Below are positions 1 to 5,562 of a stretch of 7,505 bases of DNA, piece after piece. The position numbers and the translations under genes are program-made. This DNA is from JAJBWD01 sp041670885. GTDB taxonomy: Bacteria; Bacillota; Clostridia; Clostridiales; Clostridiaceae. Positions within the stretch are counted from its first letter, which is position 1. Every line of letters starts with the position of its first letter. Location of the stretch: positions 1 through 7,505 of the forward strand of contig JBAXYJ010000140.1 of NCBI GenBank assembly GCA_041670885.1. The letters are read 5' to 3'. The notes beneath the pieces were generated by a model. It saw only the letters and a program-made list of their open reading frames with translations. It ran no database searches and was not told the DNA's origin.

Positions 1-249
1 AGGCTTCCCTGGATTATCTTTTAATATTTCTATATCCTTAAATGAAAACCCTCTTATGCCTGTACCTAGTGCCTTAGAAACTGCTTCCTTGGCAGAAAAC
101 TTTCCTGCTAAGGAATTTGCTTTCAAGTTATTTCCATTAATATCCTTTAATTCATTTTCGTTAAATACTTTATAAATAAAGCTTTCATTTTCAATTGCTT
201 TTTCTATTCTTTTAATTTCAATTATATCTGTACCGATACCCTTAATCAA
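1..249 (-). CDS. acpS: Holo-[acyl-carrier-protein] synthase, 5' part (cut by window edge)
   Basis: AcpS transfers the 4'-phosphopantetheine arm of coenzyme A to a serine of apo-acyl carrier protein in the cytoplasm, activating it for fatty acid synthesis. The visible 83 residues begin LIKGIGTDIIEIKRIEKAI, the hallmark N-terminus of the family. Asp8 (GIGTD) and Glu55 in FSAKEA match the two Mg-binding acidic residues of AcpS. The family is about 120-125 residues, so roughly the last third lies left of the window. The start is TTG (247-249), chosen because an AGGGGTG ribosome binding site precedes it by 5 bases and the family motif begins right there; no upstream ATG fits. A terminator-like hairpin separates it from the preceding same-strand gene, so it probably has its own promoter, though none is convincing. 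Identification is firm. Confidence 0.95.
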   Translation of the reverse strand, partial: MIKGIGTDIIEIKRIEKAIENESFIYKVFNENELKDINGNNLKANSLAGKFSAKEAVSKALGTGIRGFSFKDIEILKDNPGKP

Positions 250-294
250 TTTATCACCCCTAGTATATTTTACACCAGAAAATCTTATAAATAA

Positions 295-329
295 AAGACA
301 TCTCCAAAATATTATTCTGGAAATGCCTT
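295..329 (-). terminator. Rho-independent terminator after the DUF6514-like gene
   Basis: Read on the minus strand, AAGGCATTTCCA pairs with TGGAGATGTCTT (12 bp with two G-U pairs) around an 11-base loop, and is followed by a T-rich run (TTTATTTAT). It lies 4 bases beyond the stop codon of the 334-684 gene. The plus-strand reading also ends in AATTTT, but no plus-strand gene enters it. Confidence 0.75.
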
Positions 330-333
330 AATT

Positions 334-684
334 TTAAACTGATTTTTCTATTATGTTCTCTTCGTAGTCGCAGGCACATTCATCTACGTAGTTTCCTATT
401 ATATCTACCAGATGAATAGGCGAAACATTATTTTTATATATAATGTTTAAAAGTGCTTTTACCTTATGTCTGTAAGGGCTTATGTTTGAAATAGAGCTTC
501 TTTCTATATTTTCTATAGAAGTTTCCTTAAAGTCTTTTCTTTCAACCTCAATGCCATATGCTTTAAACTTTGAAGCTTTATCTCCAATGCGAATACTGAA
601 ATCATCGCAGGTTAACCTGTAACAGTATGTATATATTACCTGTTCTTCTGGTTTTGTGGTGATTAACTCCTCCAAAATTTTCAT
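334..684 (-). CDS. Small conserved clostridial protein, DUF6514-like
   Basis: A 116-residue soluble protein of unknown function. No signal peptide, membrane segment or catalytic motif is visible. The pattern of an N-terminal strand-rich part containing YGIEVE, followed by a helical C-terminal half with ISNISPYRHKVKALL and NNVSPIHLVDII, resembles from memory the clostridial DUF6514 family; this was not searched. An ATG lies 21 bases further upstream, but it sits at the start of the AAAGGGGGG ribosome binding site, so the ATG at 682-684 (MKILEEL) is the better start. Cys residues occur in YCYRLTC and in the C-terminal DECACDYEE stretch. It stands alone, with a terminator behind it and a 19-bp palindrome in its upstream region. 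That it is a real gene is likely; the family name is moderate and the function unknown. Confidence 0.8.
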   Translation of the reverse strand: MKILEELITTKPEEQVIYTYCYRLTCDDFSIRIGDKASKFKAYGIEVERKDFKETSIENIERSSISNISPYRHKVKALLNIIYKNNVSPIHLVDIIGNYVDECACDYEENIIEKSV

Positions 685-709
685 AATATTCCCCCCTTTA
701 AACAACTTC

Positions 710-728
710 TATTTTATCAGATAAAATA
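710..728. promoter_or_regulatory. 19-bp palindrome upstream of the DUF6514-like gene, possible operator
   Basis: The sequence is TATTTTATC-A-GATAAAATA, a perfect inverted repeat with 9-bp arms around one central base. It ends 26 bp upstream of the ATG at 684, just before the ribosome binding site. The arm-1-arm geometry is typical of repressor operators such as those of the Fur superfamily, but the bases do not match the Fur, PerR or Zur consensus. With no T-run, it is unlikely to be a terminator. The bound factor is unknown. Confidence 0.4.
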
Positions 729-841
729 TTTATATTCTGTCATATTGTGTCCAATAAATAAAAAATTTTTCTACATAATTTTGCATTTTATTTTATTTTT
801 TTAATGGTAATAGTAAATAAGGATTGTCCAAAGATAAGGTA

Positions 842-862
842 AAGACTGCATTTAGCAGCCTT
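842..862 (-). terminator. Hairpin at the end of ssb, weak terminator
   Basis: On the minus strand, AAGGCTGC pairs with GCAGTCTT (8 bp, one G-U) around the loop TAAAT. It overlaps the first bases of the ssb stop codon. What follows (TACCTTATCTTT) is only loosely T-rich, so termination may be partial. Confidence 0.45.
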
Positions 863-1199
863 AAACTATTTCTTCTGCAGTTTTCTTATCGATGAATTGA
901 AAGTCTGATGCTACCACTTCAATTGAGACCTTCCTTTTTCCATCAACACCATCGTAAGATCTGGTTTGGAGTCTTCCTCCTACACTAAGCTGCCTTCCCT
1001 TAGTCATATACTGGCATATTATTTCTGCCTTTCTGCCCCAAAAAATAACAGGAATGAAATCTGTTCCTCTCTCTCCATTTTCGTTCTTGAATGGTCTGTC
1101 TACAGCTAAAGTGACTTTAGTAAAAACTTTGCCATTACTTTCAACGATTTTCAGTTCAGGATCTTTTGTTAATCTTCCTAATATAACTATCTTGTTCAT
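861..1199 (-). CDS. ssb: Short single-stranded DNA-binding protein without the acidic tail (SsbB-like)
   Basis: Binds single-stranded DNA during replication, repair or recombination. The 112 residues are almost entirely one OB fold (about 1-104): MNKIVILGRLTKDPE at the start, then FIPVIFWGRKAE around 48-60, then KGRQLSVGGRLQTRSYDG around 67-84, all diagnostic of bacterial SSB. The usual flexible linker and acidic tip ending DDDIPF or similar, which recruits partner proteins, is absent; the protein ends KKTAEEIV. Its length and missing tail resemble Bacillus subtilis SsbB (113 residues), the competence-linked paralog, and suggest that a full-length SSB is encoded elsewhere, usually between rpsF and rpsR. 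The ATG follows a GGAGGG ribosome binding site. It stands alone, divergent from fbp. The SSB assignment is firm; an SsbB-like role is inferred. Confidence 0.95.
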   Translation of the reverse strand: MNKIVILGRLTKDPELKIVESNGKVFTKVTLAVDRPFKNENGERGTDFIPVIFWGRKAEIICQYMTKGRQLSVGGRLQTRSYDGVDGKRKVSIEVVASDFQFIDKKTAEEIV

Positions 1200-1269
1200 A
1201 GTATCCCTCCAAATTTTTAAACTACTGGTATTATTGACATAAATATAAAATAATAAACAAAATGTTTAA

Positions 1270-1300
1270 ATATTAATAATTTATGTGATATTATTAATAT
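1270..1300. repeat. 11-bp inverted repeat between ssb and fbp, possible operator
   Basis: ATATTAATAAT (1270-1280) and ATTATTAATAT (1290-1300) form a perfect inverted repeat around 9 bases. It lies near the middle of the 171-bp divergent region, 70 bp from each start codon, so it could act on either gene. Both arms are pure A/T in an A/T-rich stretch, so chance is a real alternative. No convincing sigma-A promoter was found for either gene. Confidence 0.35.
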
Positions 1301-1370
1301 AGAAAATTTTATAATTTATAAAAATGTTATTATACAATTTCCTTTAGTAGTATATTTAAGGGGTGGGTTT

Positions 1371-3341
1371 ATGTCAGCTTTATCAAATAAAGATGTAGAA
1401 AAGGATTTAAGGTACCTTATACTTCTTTCAAAACAATACCCAAACACAAGAAAAGCCTCCACAGAAATAATTAATCTTCAGGCTATTCTTAACCTTCCAA
1501 AGGGGACAGAGCATTTTATTTCTGATATCCACGGTGAGTATGAATCCTTTACTCACAATTTAAAAAATGCATCTGGAGTTATTAGAAGAAAAATAAATGA
1601 TATATTCGGCAATTCTTTAATGGAATGGGAGAAAAATTCTTTAGCCACTTTGGTATATTATCCTGAGGAAAAACTGGATATAGTAAAAGCAGAAGAAAAA
1701 CACTTAGATGAATGGTATAAGATCACTCTTTTCAGGCTAATTCAGCTTTGCAGAGCAGTTTCATCCAAGTATACCAGGTCAAAGGTAAGAAAGGCTCTTC
1801 CCCAGGACTTTGCATATATAATAGAGGAGCTGCTCCATGAAAATGGTGAGATATCAAATAAAGAAAATTATTATAATGAAATAATAAATACTCTTATAAA
1901 GATAGACATTGTTGCAGATTTTATTATTGAAATATGCAAGGTAATTCAAAGACTGACTGTTGACAGGCTCCATGTATTAGGAGACATATATGACAGAGGT
2001 CCAGGAGCTGAAATAATAATGGATGAACTTATGAAGCATCATTCAATAGATATAGAATGGGGAAATCATGATATCGTTTGGATGGGCGCAGCTTCCGGCT
2101 GCCCTGCACTTATTGCAAATTCAGTAAGGATAGCATTAAGATACGGAAATTTCAAAACCTTAGAGGACGGATATGGAATAAATCTTCTTCCCCTTGCCTC
2201 TTTTGCGCTGGAAATCTATAATGATGATCCTTGCAGCTCATTCATTCCTGTAGATATTGAAAAGGTTATTCCCCCTCATGATATAGCCATGATAGCAAAA
2301 ATGCACAAGGCAATTACCATTATCCAGTTTAAACTTGAGGGAAGTATTATAGACAACCATAAGGAATTTAATATGGATGACAGAAAGCTGCTTCATAAGA
2401 TGGATTTGGTAAATAAAACTATAATTATTGATGGAACTACCTATTCTCTTAATGATACTTTCTTTCCCACAGTAGATAATCAAGATCCATATAAATTGAG
2501 TAAAGAAGAAAAAAATGTAATGAATCGGCTTTCTCAATCTTTTGAAAACAGCGAAAAGCTGCAATCTCATATTAAATTCTTATATAATAAGGGAAGTCTT
2601 TATAAAATATATAATTCAAATTTATTATTTCATGGCTGCATACCACTAAATCAGGATGGCAGCTTTAAAGAGGTAAATATATTAAATAAAAAGCTTAAAG
2701 GAAAAGCTCTAATGGATGAATTTGATTCTGCTGCAAGAAGCGCTTATTTCCTGAAGGATGGGAAAAGCAAAACCTATTATGGTGATATAGTATGGTACCT
2801 ATGGTGTGGTGAGGATTCAACGCTTTTTGGGAAGAAAAAGATGACTACCTTTGAAAGGTATTTTATTGATGATAAAAGAGCCCATTATGAAGAAAAGCTT
2901 CCTTATTATAAATATAGAGAAGATGAAGGTACTGTCCTTAATATTTTATCTGAGTTTGGATTAAATGAAAATTCTCACATAATTAACGGGCATGTACCTG
3001 TAAAGACAAAGGATGGAGAGCTTCCAATAAAGGCAAACGGAAAATTATTAGCCATAGATGGAGGTTTTTGTAAGGCTTACCAGCCCCAAACCGGAATCGC
3101 TGGATATACCCTTATTTATAATTCCTATGGGCTTCTCCTTGTTTCCCAAGAGCCCTTTGAAGGATTGACAAGTGCACTGGAGCAGGATAAGGATATAATA
3201 TTTTCTTCAAAAATTCTTGAAATGGTACAAAAAAGAAAAACCGTTGGAGATACAGATATAGGAGCTGAGCTTAGGTGTCAGATTCAAGAATTGATAAAGC
3301 TGTTATACTGCTATAGAAACGGACTTATTAAAGAAAATTAA
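1371..3341 (+). CDS. fbp: Fructose-1,6-bisphosphatase, class III
   Basis: Hydrolyses fructose 1,6-bisphosphate to fructose 6-phosphate and phosphate in gluconeogenesis, in the cytoplasm. At 656 residues it is close to the B. subtilis Fbp length (about 670). It belongs to the FBPase_2 family, which has a calcineurin-type metallophosphatase core: SDIHGE at 51-56, GDIYDRG at 204-210, GNHD at 231-234, FHGCIP at 420-425 and NGHVPV at 539-544 supply the metal-binding and catalytic residues. The long insertion between 260 and 410 is typical of class III and unlike the FbpA or GlpX types. The ATG follows AAGGGGTGG, a strong ribosome binding site. It is monocistronic: divergent from ssb and convergent with the peptidase gene across a shared terminator that begins right after its stop. 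No frameshift or missing motif was seen. Confidence 0.97.
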   Translation: MSALSNKDVEKDLRYLILLSKQYPNTRKASTEIINLQAILNLPKGTEHFISDIHGEYESFTHNLKNASGVIRRKINDIFGNSLMEWEKNSLATLVYYPEEKLDIVKAEEKHLDEWYKITLFRLIQLCRAVSSKYTRSKVRKALPQDFAYIIEELLHENGEISNKENYYNEIINTLIKIDIVADFIIEICKVIQRLTVDRLHVLGDIYDRGPGAEIIMDELMKHHSIDIEWGNHDIVWMGAASGCPALIANSVRIALRYGNFKTLEDGYGINLLPLASFALEIYNDDPCSSFIPVDIEKVIPPHDIAMIAKMHKAITIIQFKLEGSIIDNHKEFNMDDRKLLHKMDLVNKTIIIDGTTYSLNDTFFPTVDNQDPYKLSKEEKNVMNRLSQSFENSEKLQSHIKFLYNKGSLYKIYNSNLLFHGCIPLNQDGSFKEVNILNKKLKGKALMDEFDSAARSAYFLKDGKSKTYYGDIVWYLWCGEDSTLFGKKKMTTFERYFIDDKRAHYEEKLPYYKYREDEGTVLNILSEFGLNENSHIINGHVPVKTKDGELPIKANGKLLAIDGGFCKAYQPQTGIAGYTLIYNSYGLLLVSQEPFEGLTSALEQDKDIIFSSKILEMVQKRKTVGDTDIGAELRCQIQELIKLLYCYRNGLIKEN

Positions 3342-3372
3342 AGAGCAGTCTCAATTTAATTGAGACTGCTCT
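3342..3372. terminator. Bidirectional terminator between fbp and the peptidase gene
   Basis: A perfect 31-bp palindrome: arm AGAGCAGTCTCAATT, one central T, then the exact reverse complement. It starts 1 base after the fbp stop, and on the other strand it overlaps the last two bases of the TAG stop of the minus-strand gene. The minus-strand reading is followed by TTAATTTTCTTT and the plus-strand reading by ATATTTTG, so it can end transcripts from both sides. Confidence 0.85.
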
Positions 3373-3778
3373 ATATTTTGAATATATTCTGTATCAGGTA
3401 ATTAGACATATTGCTTATTTCAATATCAAGCTCTTCATCAAGCAGAAGCGAGAGTGCAAAGATGTTGGCTTCATGTTCTAAAACACTTACATCTCCACCA
3501 TTATAGTACTCATCTATTATATGCTGAGCTACATCTGTGTGAAGAAGGGCATGTCCAAGTTCATGAGCACATATTATTTTCTGCTCCTTCTTATTATAAT
3601 TATCATTAATAACTATATAGGCATCATCGAAAACCTTTCTATAATAGCCCTTAACTGCCCTGCTGTACTCTCTGTATTCGATTTTTATGCCAAGAAGTTT
3701 TGAAATATAGAAGGGATCATTAGTATTAAATACTTTTCTAATGCATTTCGCCAATGAAACTATTTCTTTTTTATCCAT
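3371..3778 (-). CDS. ImmA/IrrE-family zinc metallo-endopeptidase
   Basis: A 135-residue putative site-specific peptidase. Proteins of this family cleave a partner XRE repressor and so relieve repression, as ImmA does to ImmR in ICEBs1 and IrrE does to DdrO in Deinococcus. The zinc site is complete: HELGH at 72-76 gives two His ligands and the catalytic Glu, and Glu103 in EHEANIFALSLLL is the expected third ligand about 31 residues after the first His. It is predicted cytoplasmic, with no membrane segment. It is the second gene of an operon: its ATG lies inside the XRE gene with a 19-bp overlap, behind a weak AAAGGCAG ribosome binding site, which suggests translational coupling. That the upstream regulator is its substrate is inferred from gene pairing. 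No integrase or phage gene is visible nearby. Confidence 0.92.
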   Translation of the reverse strand: MDKKEIVSLAKCIRKVFNTNDPFYISKLLGIKIEYREYSRAVKGYYRKVFDDAYIVINDNYNKKEQKIICAHELGHALLHTDVAQHIIDEYYNGGDVSVLEHEANIFALSLLLDEELDIEISNMSNYLIQNIFKI

Positions 3779-4146
3779 AGCTGCCTTTTACCGCTTAAGC
3801 CCTTAGCTTCCCAGTAAAAATCAGATATATCCTTAAATATCTTTTCCTTATCCTCCCGGCTTAGTTTATCACTCATAAAAAGAGCTTTTGCCTGAAGAAT
3901 AAAATTATCCTCATGAGATATCTCAAAGCCTTCCTTATGGCCTATTGACTCCCCCTCTTTAAAAAGCATATATAGGGGTACATTAAGACCTTCTGACAGC
4001 TTGCTCAAAGTATCCACAGATGGAAGCTTTTTGCTGTTTTCTATGTCAGATAAGAAGGATGAGGTTATCCCTGTTCTTAAGGACATTTCCTTTAATGTTA
4101 AGCATTTCAGCTTTCTAATAATTTTAATATTTTCACCTAAATTCAT
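3760..4146 (-). CDS. XRE-family transcriptional regulator, partner of the peptidase
   Basis: A 128-residue probable repressor. Residues 3-62 form a Cro/C1-type helix-turn-helix: IKIIRKLKCLTLKEMSLRTG, then SSFLSDIENSKKLPSVDTL, where the recognition helix and the SxIExxKxxPS signature are clear. The C-terminal segment, about 78-116 (LSREDKEKIFKDISDFYWEA), resembles the short helical tail seen in clostridial XRE proteins that pair with ImmA/IrrE peptidases. It is first in the operon, with the next gene overlapping by 19 bp. The ATG follows AAAGGG at normal spacing. A sigma-A promoter lies 24-60 bp upstream and carries a dyad over the -10, so negative autoregulation relieved by proteolysis is the simplest model (inference). 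The targets are unknown; the divergent ftsZ is one candidate. Confidence 0.92.
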   Translation of the reverse strand: MNLGENIKIIRKLKCLTLKEMSLRTGITSSFLSDIENSKKLPSVDTLSKLSEGLNVPLYMLFKEGESIGHKEGFEISHEDNFILQAKALFMSDKLSREDKEKIFKDISDFYWEAKGLSGKRQLWIKKK

Positions 4147-4176
4147 AATTATCCCTTTCTTATTTCAATTAATTAT

Positions 4177-4205
4177 ATTATACATCAGTGTATAGAATGT
4201 GTAAA
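4177..4205 (-). promoter_or_regulatory. Sigma-A promoter of the xre-peptidase operon
   Basis: On the minus strand, TTTACA (4205-4200), a 17-base spacer and TATAAT (4182-4177) give a near-consensus promoter. Transcription would start near 4170, leaving a leader of about 24 bases before the ATG at 4146. A second -35-like TTGACA (4221-4216) lies upstream but has no -10 at good spacing. Confidence 0.7.
4179..4194. promoter_or_regulatory. Operator-like dyad over the xre -10 box
   Basis: TATACA-TCAG-TGTATA is a perfect inverted repeat, 6-bp arms with a 4-base spacer. It overlaps four bases of the -10 and extends into the spacer of the promoter, so a bound repressor would block RNA polymerase. Size and place suit an XRE dimer, most simply the product of the gene it controls. 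One such copy was seen. Confidence 0.5.
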
Positions 4206-4246
4206 ATTATAAATTTGTCAATATATTAAGATATTTTGAATATTAT

Positions 4247-4300
4247 AGCGAAATACAGAGAGAAATTTAACTTACAGCGAATTTTTATACAAATTTAACT
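4247..4300. repeat. Direct repeats upstream of the ftsZ promoter
   Basis: AGCGAA, 9-10 unrelated bases, then AAATTTAACT occurs twice: 4247-4252 with 4263-4272, and 4276-4281 with 4291-4300. The two copies are about 28-29 bp apart, close to three helical turns. A third GCGAATTT is at 4318-4325, inside the promoter spacer. They could be binding sites for an activator or repressor of ftsZ; the factor is unknown. Confidence 0.45.
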
Positions 4301-4301
4301 A

Positions 4302-4330
4302 TTGATATTAACCCTCGGCGAATTTATTAT
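4302..4330 (+). promoter_or_regulatory. Sigma-A promoter of ftsZ
   Basis: TTGATA (4302-4307), a 17-base spacer and TATTAT (4325-4330) each match consensus at 5 of 6 positions. Transcription would begin near 4337, giving a leader of about 128 bases that contains the whole nested inverted repeat. TATAAT at 4330-4335 and 4347-4352 are alternative -10 boxes but lack a good -35. Confidence 0.55.
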
Positions 4331-4341
4331 ATAATTAAGGG

Positions 4342-4436
4342 AATTGTATAATTACATTTGGCTTTTTTTGTATATTAAAAATATCGAATATTCAACGTTT
4401 TTTTAATATACAAATTAGATTATAAATTATACAATT
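4342..4436 (+). repeat. Two nested perfect inverted repeats in the ftsZ leader
   Basis: The outer arms are AATTGTATAATT (4342-4353) and AATTATACAATT (4425-4436), 12 bp. The inner arms are TTTGTATATTAAAAA (4367-4381) and TTTTTAATATACAAA (4400-4414), 15 bp, around an 18-base loop that contains the palindrome GAATATTC (4386-4393). As RNA this would fold into one long interrupted hairpin ending 28 bases before the GTG start and 16 bases before the ribosome binding site. No T-run follows, so it is not an ordinary terminator. It could be a leader structure affecting mRNA stability or translation, or a DNA-level operator pair. Confidence 0.6.
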
Positions 4437-4464
4437 TATATAAGTGTAGATTGGAGGGGAAAAG

Positions 4465-5520
4465 GTGGATATAGAAGTTAATAATTTTCATGCAAAAATT
4501 AAAGTAATCGGAGTTGGCGGCGGTGGAAATAATGCAGTTAACAGAATGATAGAAGAAAATATGACTGGTGCAGAATTCATTGCAGTTAATACTGATTTGA
4601 AGAGTCTTCACAGCTCTTTAGCTGATAATAAGATTCAGATAGGCAAAAAGCTTACTAAGGGCTTAGGTGCCGGTGCCAGACCAACAGTGGGTGAAGAAGC
4701 TGCCTTAGAGGATGAGGTGGAAATAAAATCATTTCTTATAGGTGCTGACATGGTATTTGTAACAGCTGGAATGGGCGGTGGCACAGGGACCGGAGCTGCT
4801 CCAGTTATCGCCAGAATAGCAAGGGATATGGGAATACTTACAGTTGGAATAGTTACGAAGCCATTTCCATTTGAAGGACGAATAAGGATGAAAAATGCTG
4901 TTTCGGGAATAGAAAATCTTAGGCCAAATGTAGATTCTCTTATTATAGTCCTTAATGAAAATCTTATTAAGGTATCTGATAAAAGAGTATCATTTTTAGA
5001 AGCATTTAAAATAGCGGATAATGTTCTTTTATCCGGGGTTAAAAGTGTTACTGACGTAATAAATAACCCTGGCATAATAAACCTGGATTTTGCTGATGTT
5101 AAAACAATTATGAAGGATGCAGGAATTGCACATATGGGTATCGGGCGCTTTAAGGGAGACGATAAAGCTATAGAGGCTGCCAAACTTGCTGTCAATTCTC
5201 CCCTTCTAGAAACAGAATTAAACGGGGCCACCTCTCTTCTTATAAATATATCAGGAGGCAGTGATTTATCTCTTATGGAGATAAATGAAGCTGTTGAGTA
5301 CATAAGAGATAAAGCTGATAAGGATGCTGAAATTATATTTGGAACAACTACAGATGATAGTATGGATGATGAAATTATTGTAACGATTATTGCTACAGGT
5401 CTTGAAAAGGTAAAGGCCACCGTTTCGCCTTCCTTCTTTGATAATTTTAAAAAAGAAAAGGAAAAGGAAGATGAGTTTAAAGATTTATCCGTACCCTCAA
5501 TATTCAGAAAACAAAAGTAG
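4465..5520 (+). CDS. ftsZ: Cell division GTPase FtsZ (possible second copy)
   Basis: Tubulin-like GTPase that polymerises into the Z-ring at the division site. In 351 residues it has GGGGNN at 18-23, the tubulin signature GGGTGTG at 104-110, nucleotide contacts FEGRIR (136-141), Asn164, Phe181 and Asp185, and an intact T7 catalytic loop NLDFADVKTIM at 206-216 (Asn206, Asp208, Asp211). The core ends near 314. A linker of only about 25 residues, rich in Lys and Glu, leads to the conserved C-terminal peptide DLSVPSIFRKQK, which binds FtsA, SepF or similar anchors. The usual IPND segment reads VLNEN (162-166): Pro is replaced and Asp is Glu. GTG start after GGAGGGG. Clostridial ftsZ normally precedes spoIIGA-sigE-sigG; here it is alone with its own promoter and terminator, so it may be a paralog. 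Confidence 0.96.
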   Translation: MDIEVNNFHAKIKVIGVGGGGNNAVNRMIEENMTGAEFIAVNTDLKSLHSSLADNKIQIGKKLTKGLGAGARPTVGEEAALEDEVEIKSFLIGADMVFVTAGMGGGTGTGAAPVIARIARDMGILTVGIVTKPFPFEGRIRMKNAVSGIENLRPNVDSLIIVLNENLIKVSDKRVSFLEAFKIADNVLLSGVKSVTDVINNPGIINLDFADVKTIMKDAGIAHMGIGRFKGDDKAIEAAKLAVNSPLLETELNGATSLLINISGGSDLSLMEINEAVEYIRDKADKDAEIIFGTTTDDSMDDEIIVTIIATGLEKVKATVSPSFFDNFKKEKEKEDEFKDLSVPSIFRKQK

Positions 5521-5545
5521 AGCTCTCCGCAGGAGGGCTTTTTTT
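5521..5545 (+). terminator. Rho-independent terminator of ftsZ
   Basis: AGCTCTCC and GGAGGGCT pair (8 bp, one G-U) around the loop GCA, and seven T residues follow (5539-5545). It starts directly after the ftsZ stop codon. On the minus strand the same stem is followed by CTACTTTTGTTTT, so it may also stop transcripts from the right. Confidence 0.88.
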
Positions 5546-5562
5546 ACTGCAGCAGTTGTTTT

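Larger units (their letters stand above)
4147..4464. other. 318-bp intergenic region between the xre operon and ftsZ
   Basis: No credible coding region was found in it. It holds, left to right: the minus-strand xre promoter with an operator-like dyad (4177-4205), two approximate direct repeats (4247-4300) and a third partial copy (4318-4325), a plus-strand sigma-A promoter for ftsZ (4302-4330), then nested inverted repeats (4342-4436), and the ftsZ ribosome binding site GGAGGGG at 4453-4459. The two transcripts are divergent. Confidence 0.7.

Noticed and set aside
685..705. Upstream ATG that would add seven residues (MFKGGNI) to the DUF6514-like protein
   Set aside because: This ATG includes the ribosome binding site of the ATG at 684 in its own codons and has no good ribosome binding site of its own.
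1234..1239. Perfect TTGACA on the plus strand as a -35 for fbp
   Set aside because: No acceptable -10 lies 16-18 bases downstream, so I do not call a promoter here.
2238..2570. Minus-strand open frame opposite fbp
   Set aside because: It lies wholly within the conserved class III fructose bisphosphatase gene and its product has no recognisable motif.
3371..4146. Toxin-antitoxin module or prophage remnant
   Set aside because: The HTH plus HELGH-peptidase order fits an ImmR/ImmA-type switch better than a toxin pair, and no phage or integrase gene is present in the window.
4382..4388. TATCGAA as a possible Spo0A box in the ftsZ leader
   Set aside because: It differs from TGTCGAA at one base, but a single 7-mer this loose is common in A/T-rich DNA, and it lies in the loop of the inverted repeat downstream of the promoter.
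4635..5420. Long minus-strand open frame of 261 residues opposite ftsZ
   Set aside because: It is a mirror frame of a strongly conserved gene. The translation is low-complexity, rich in Ser, Ile and Pro, with no family motif and no ribosome binding site, while the plus strand encodes an intact FtsZ.
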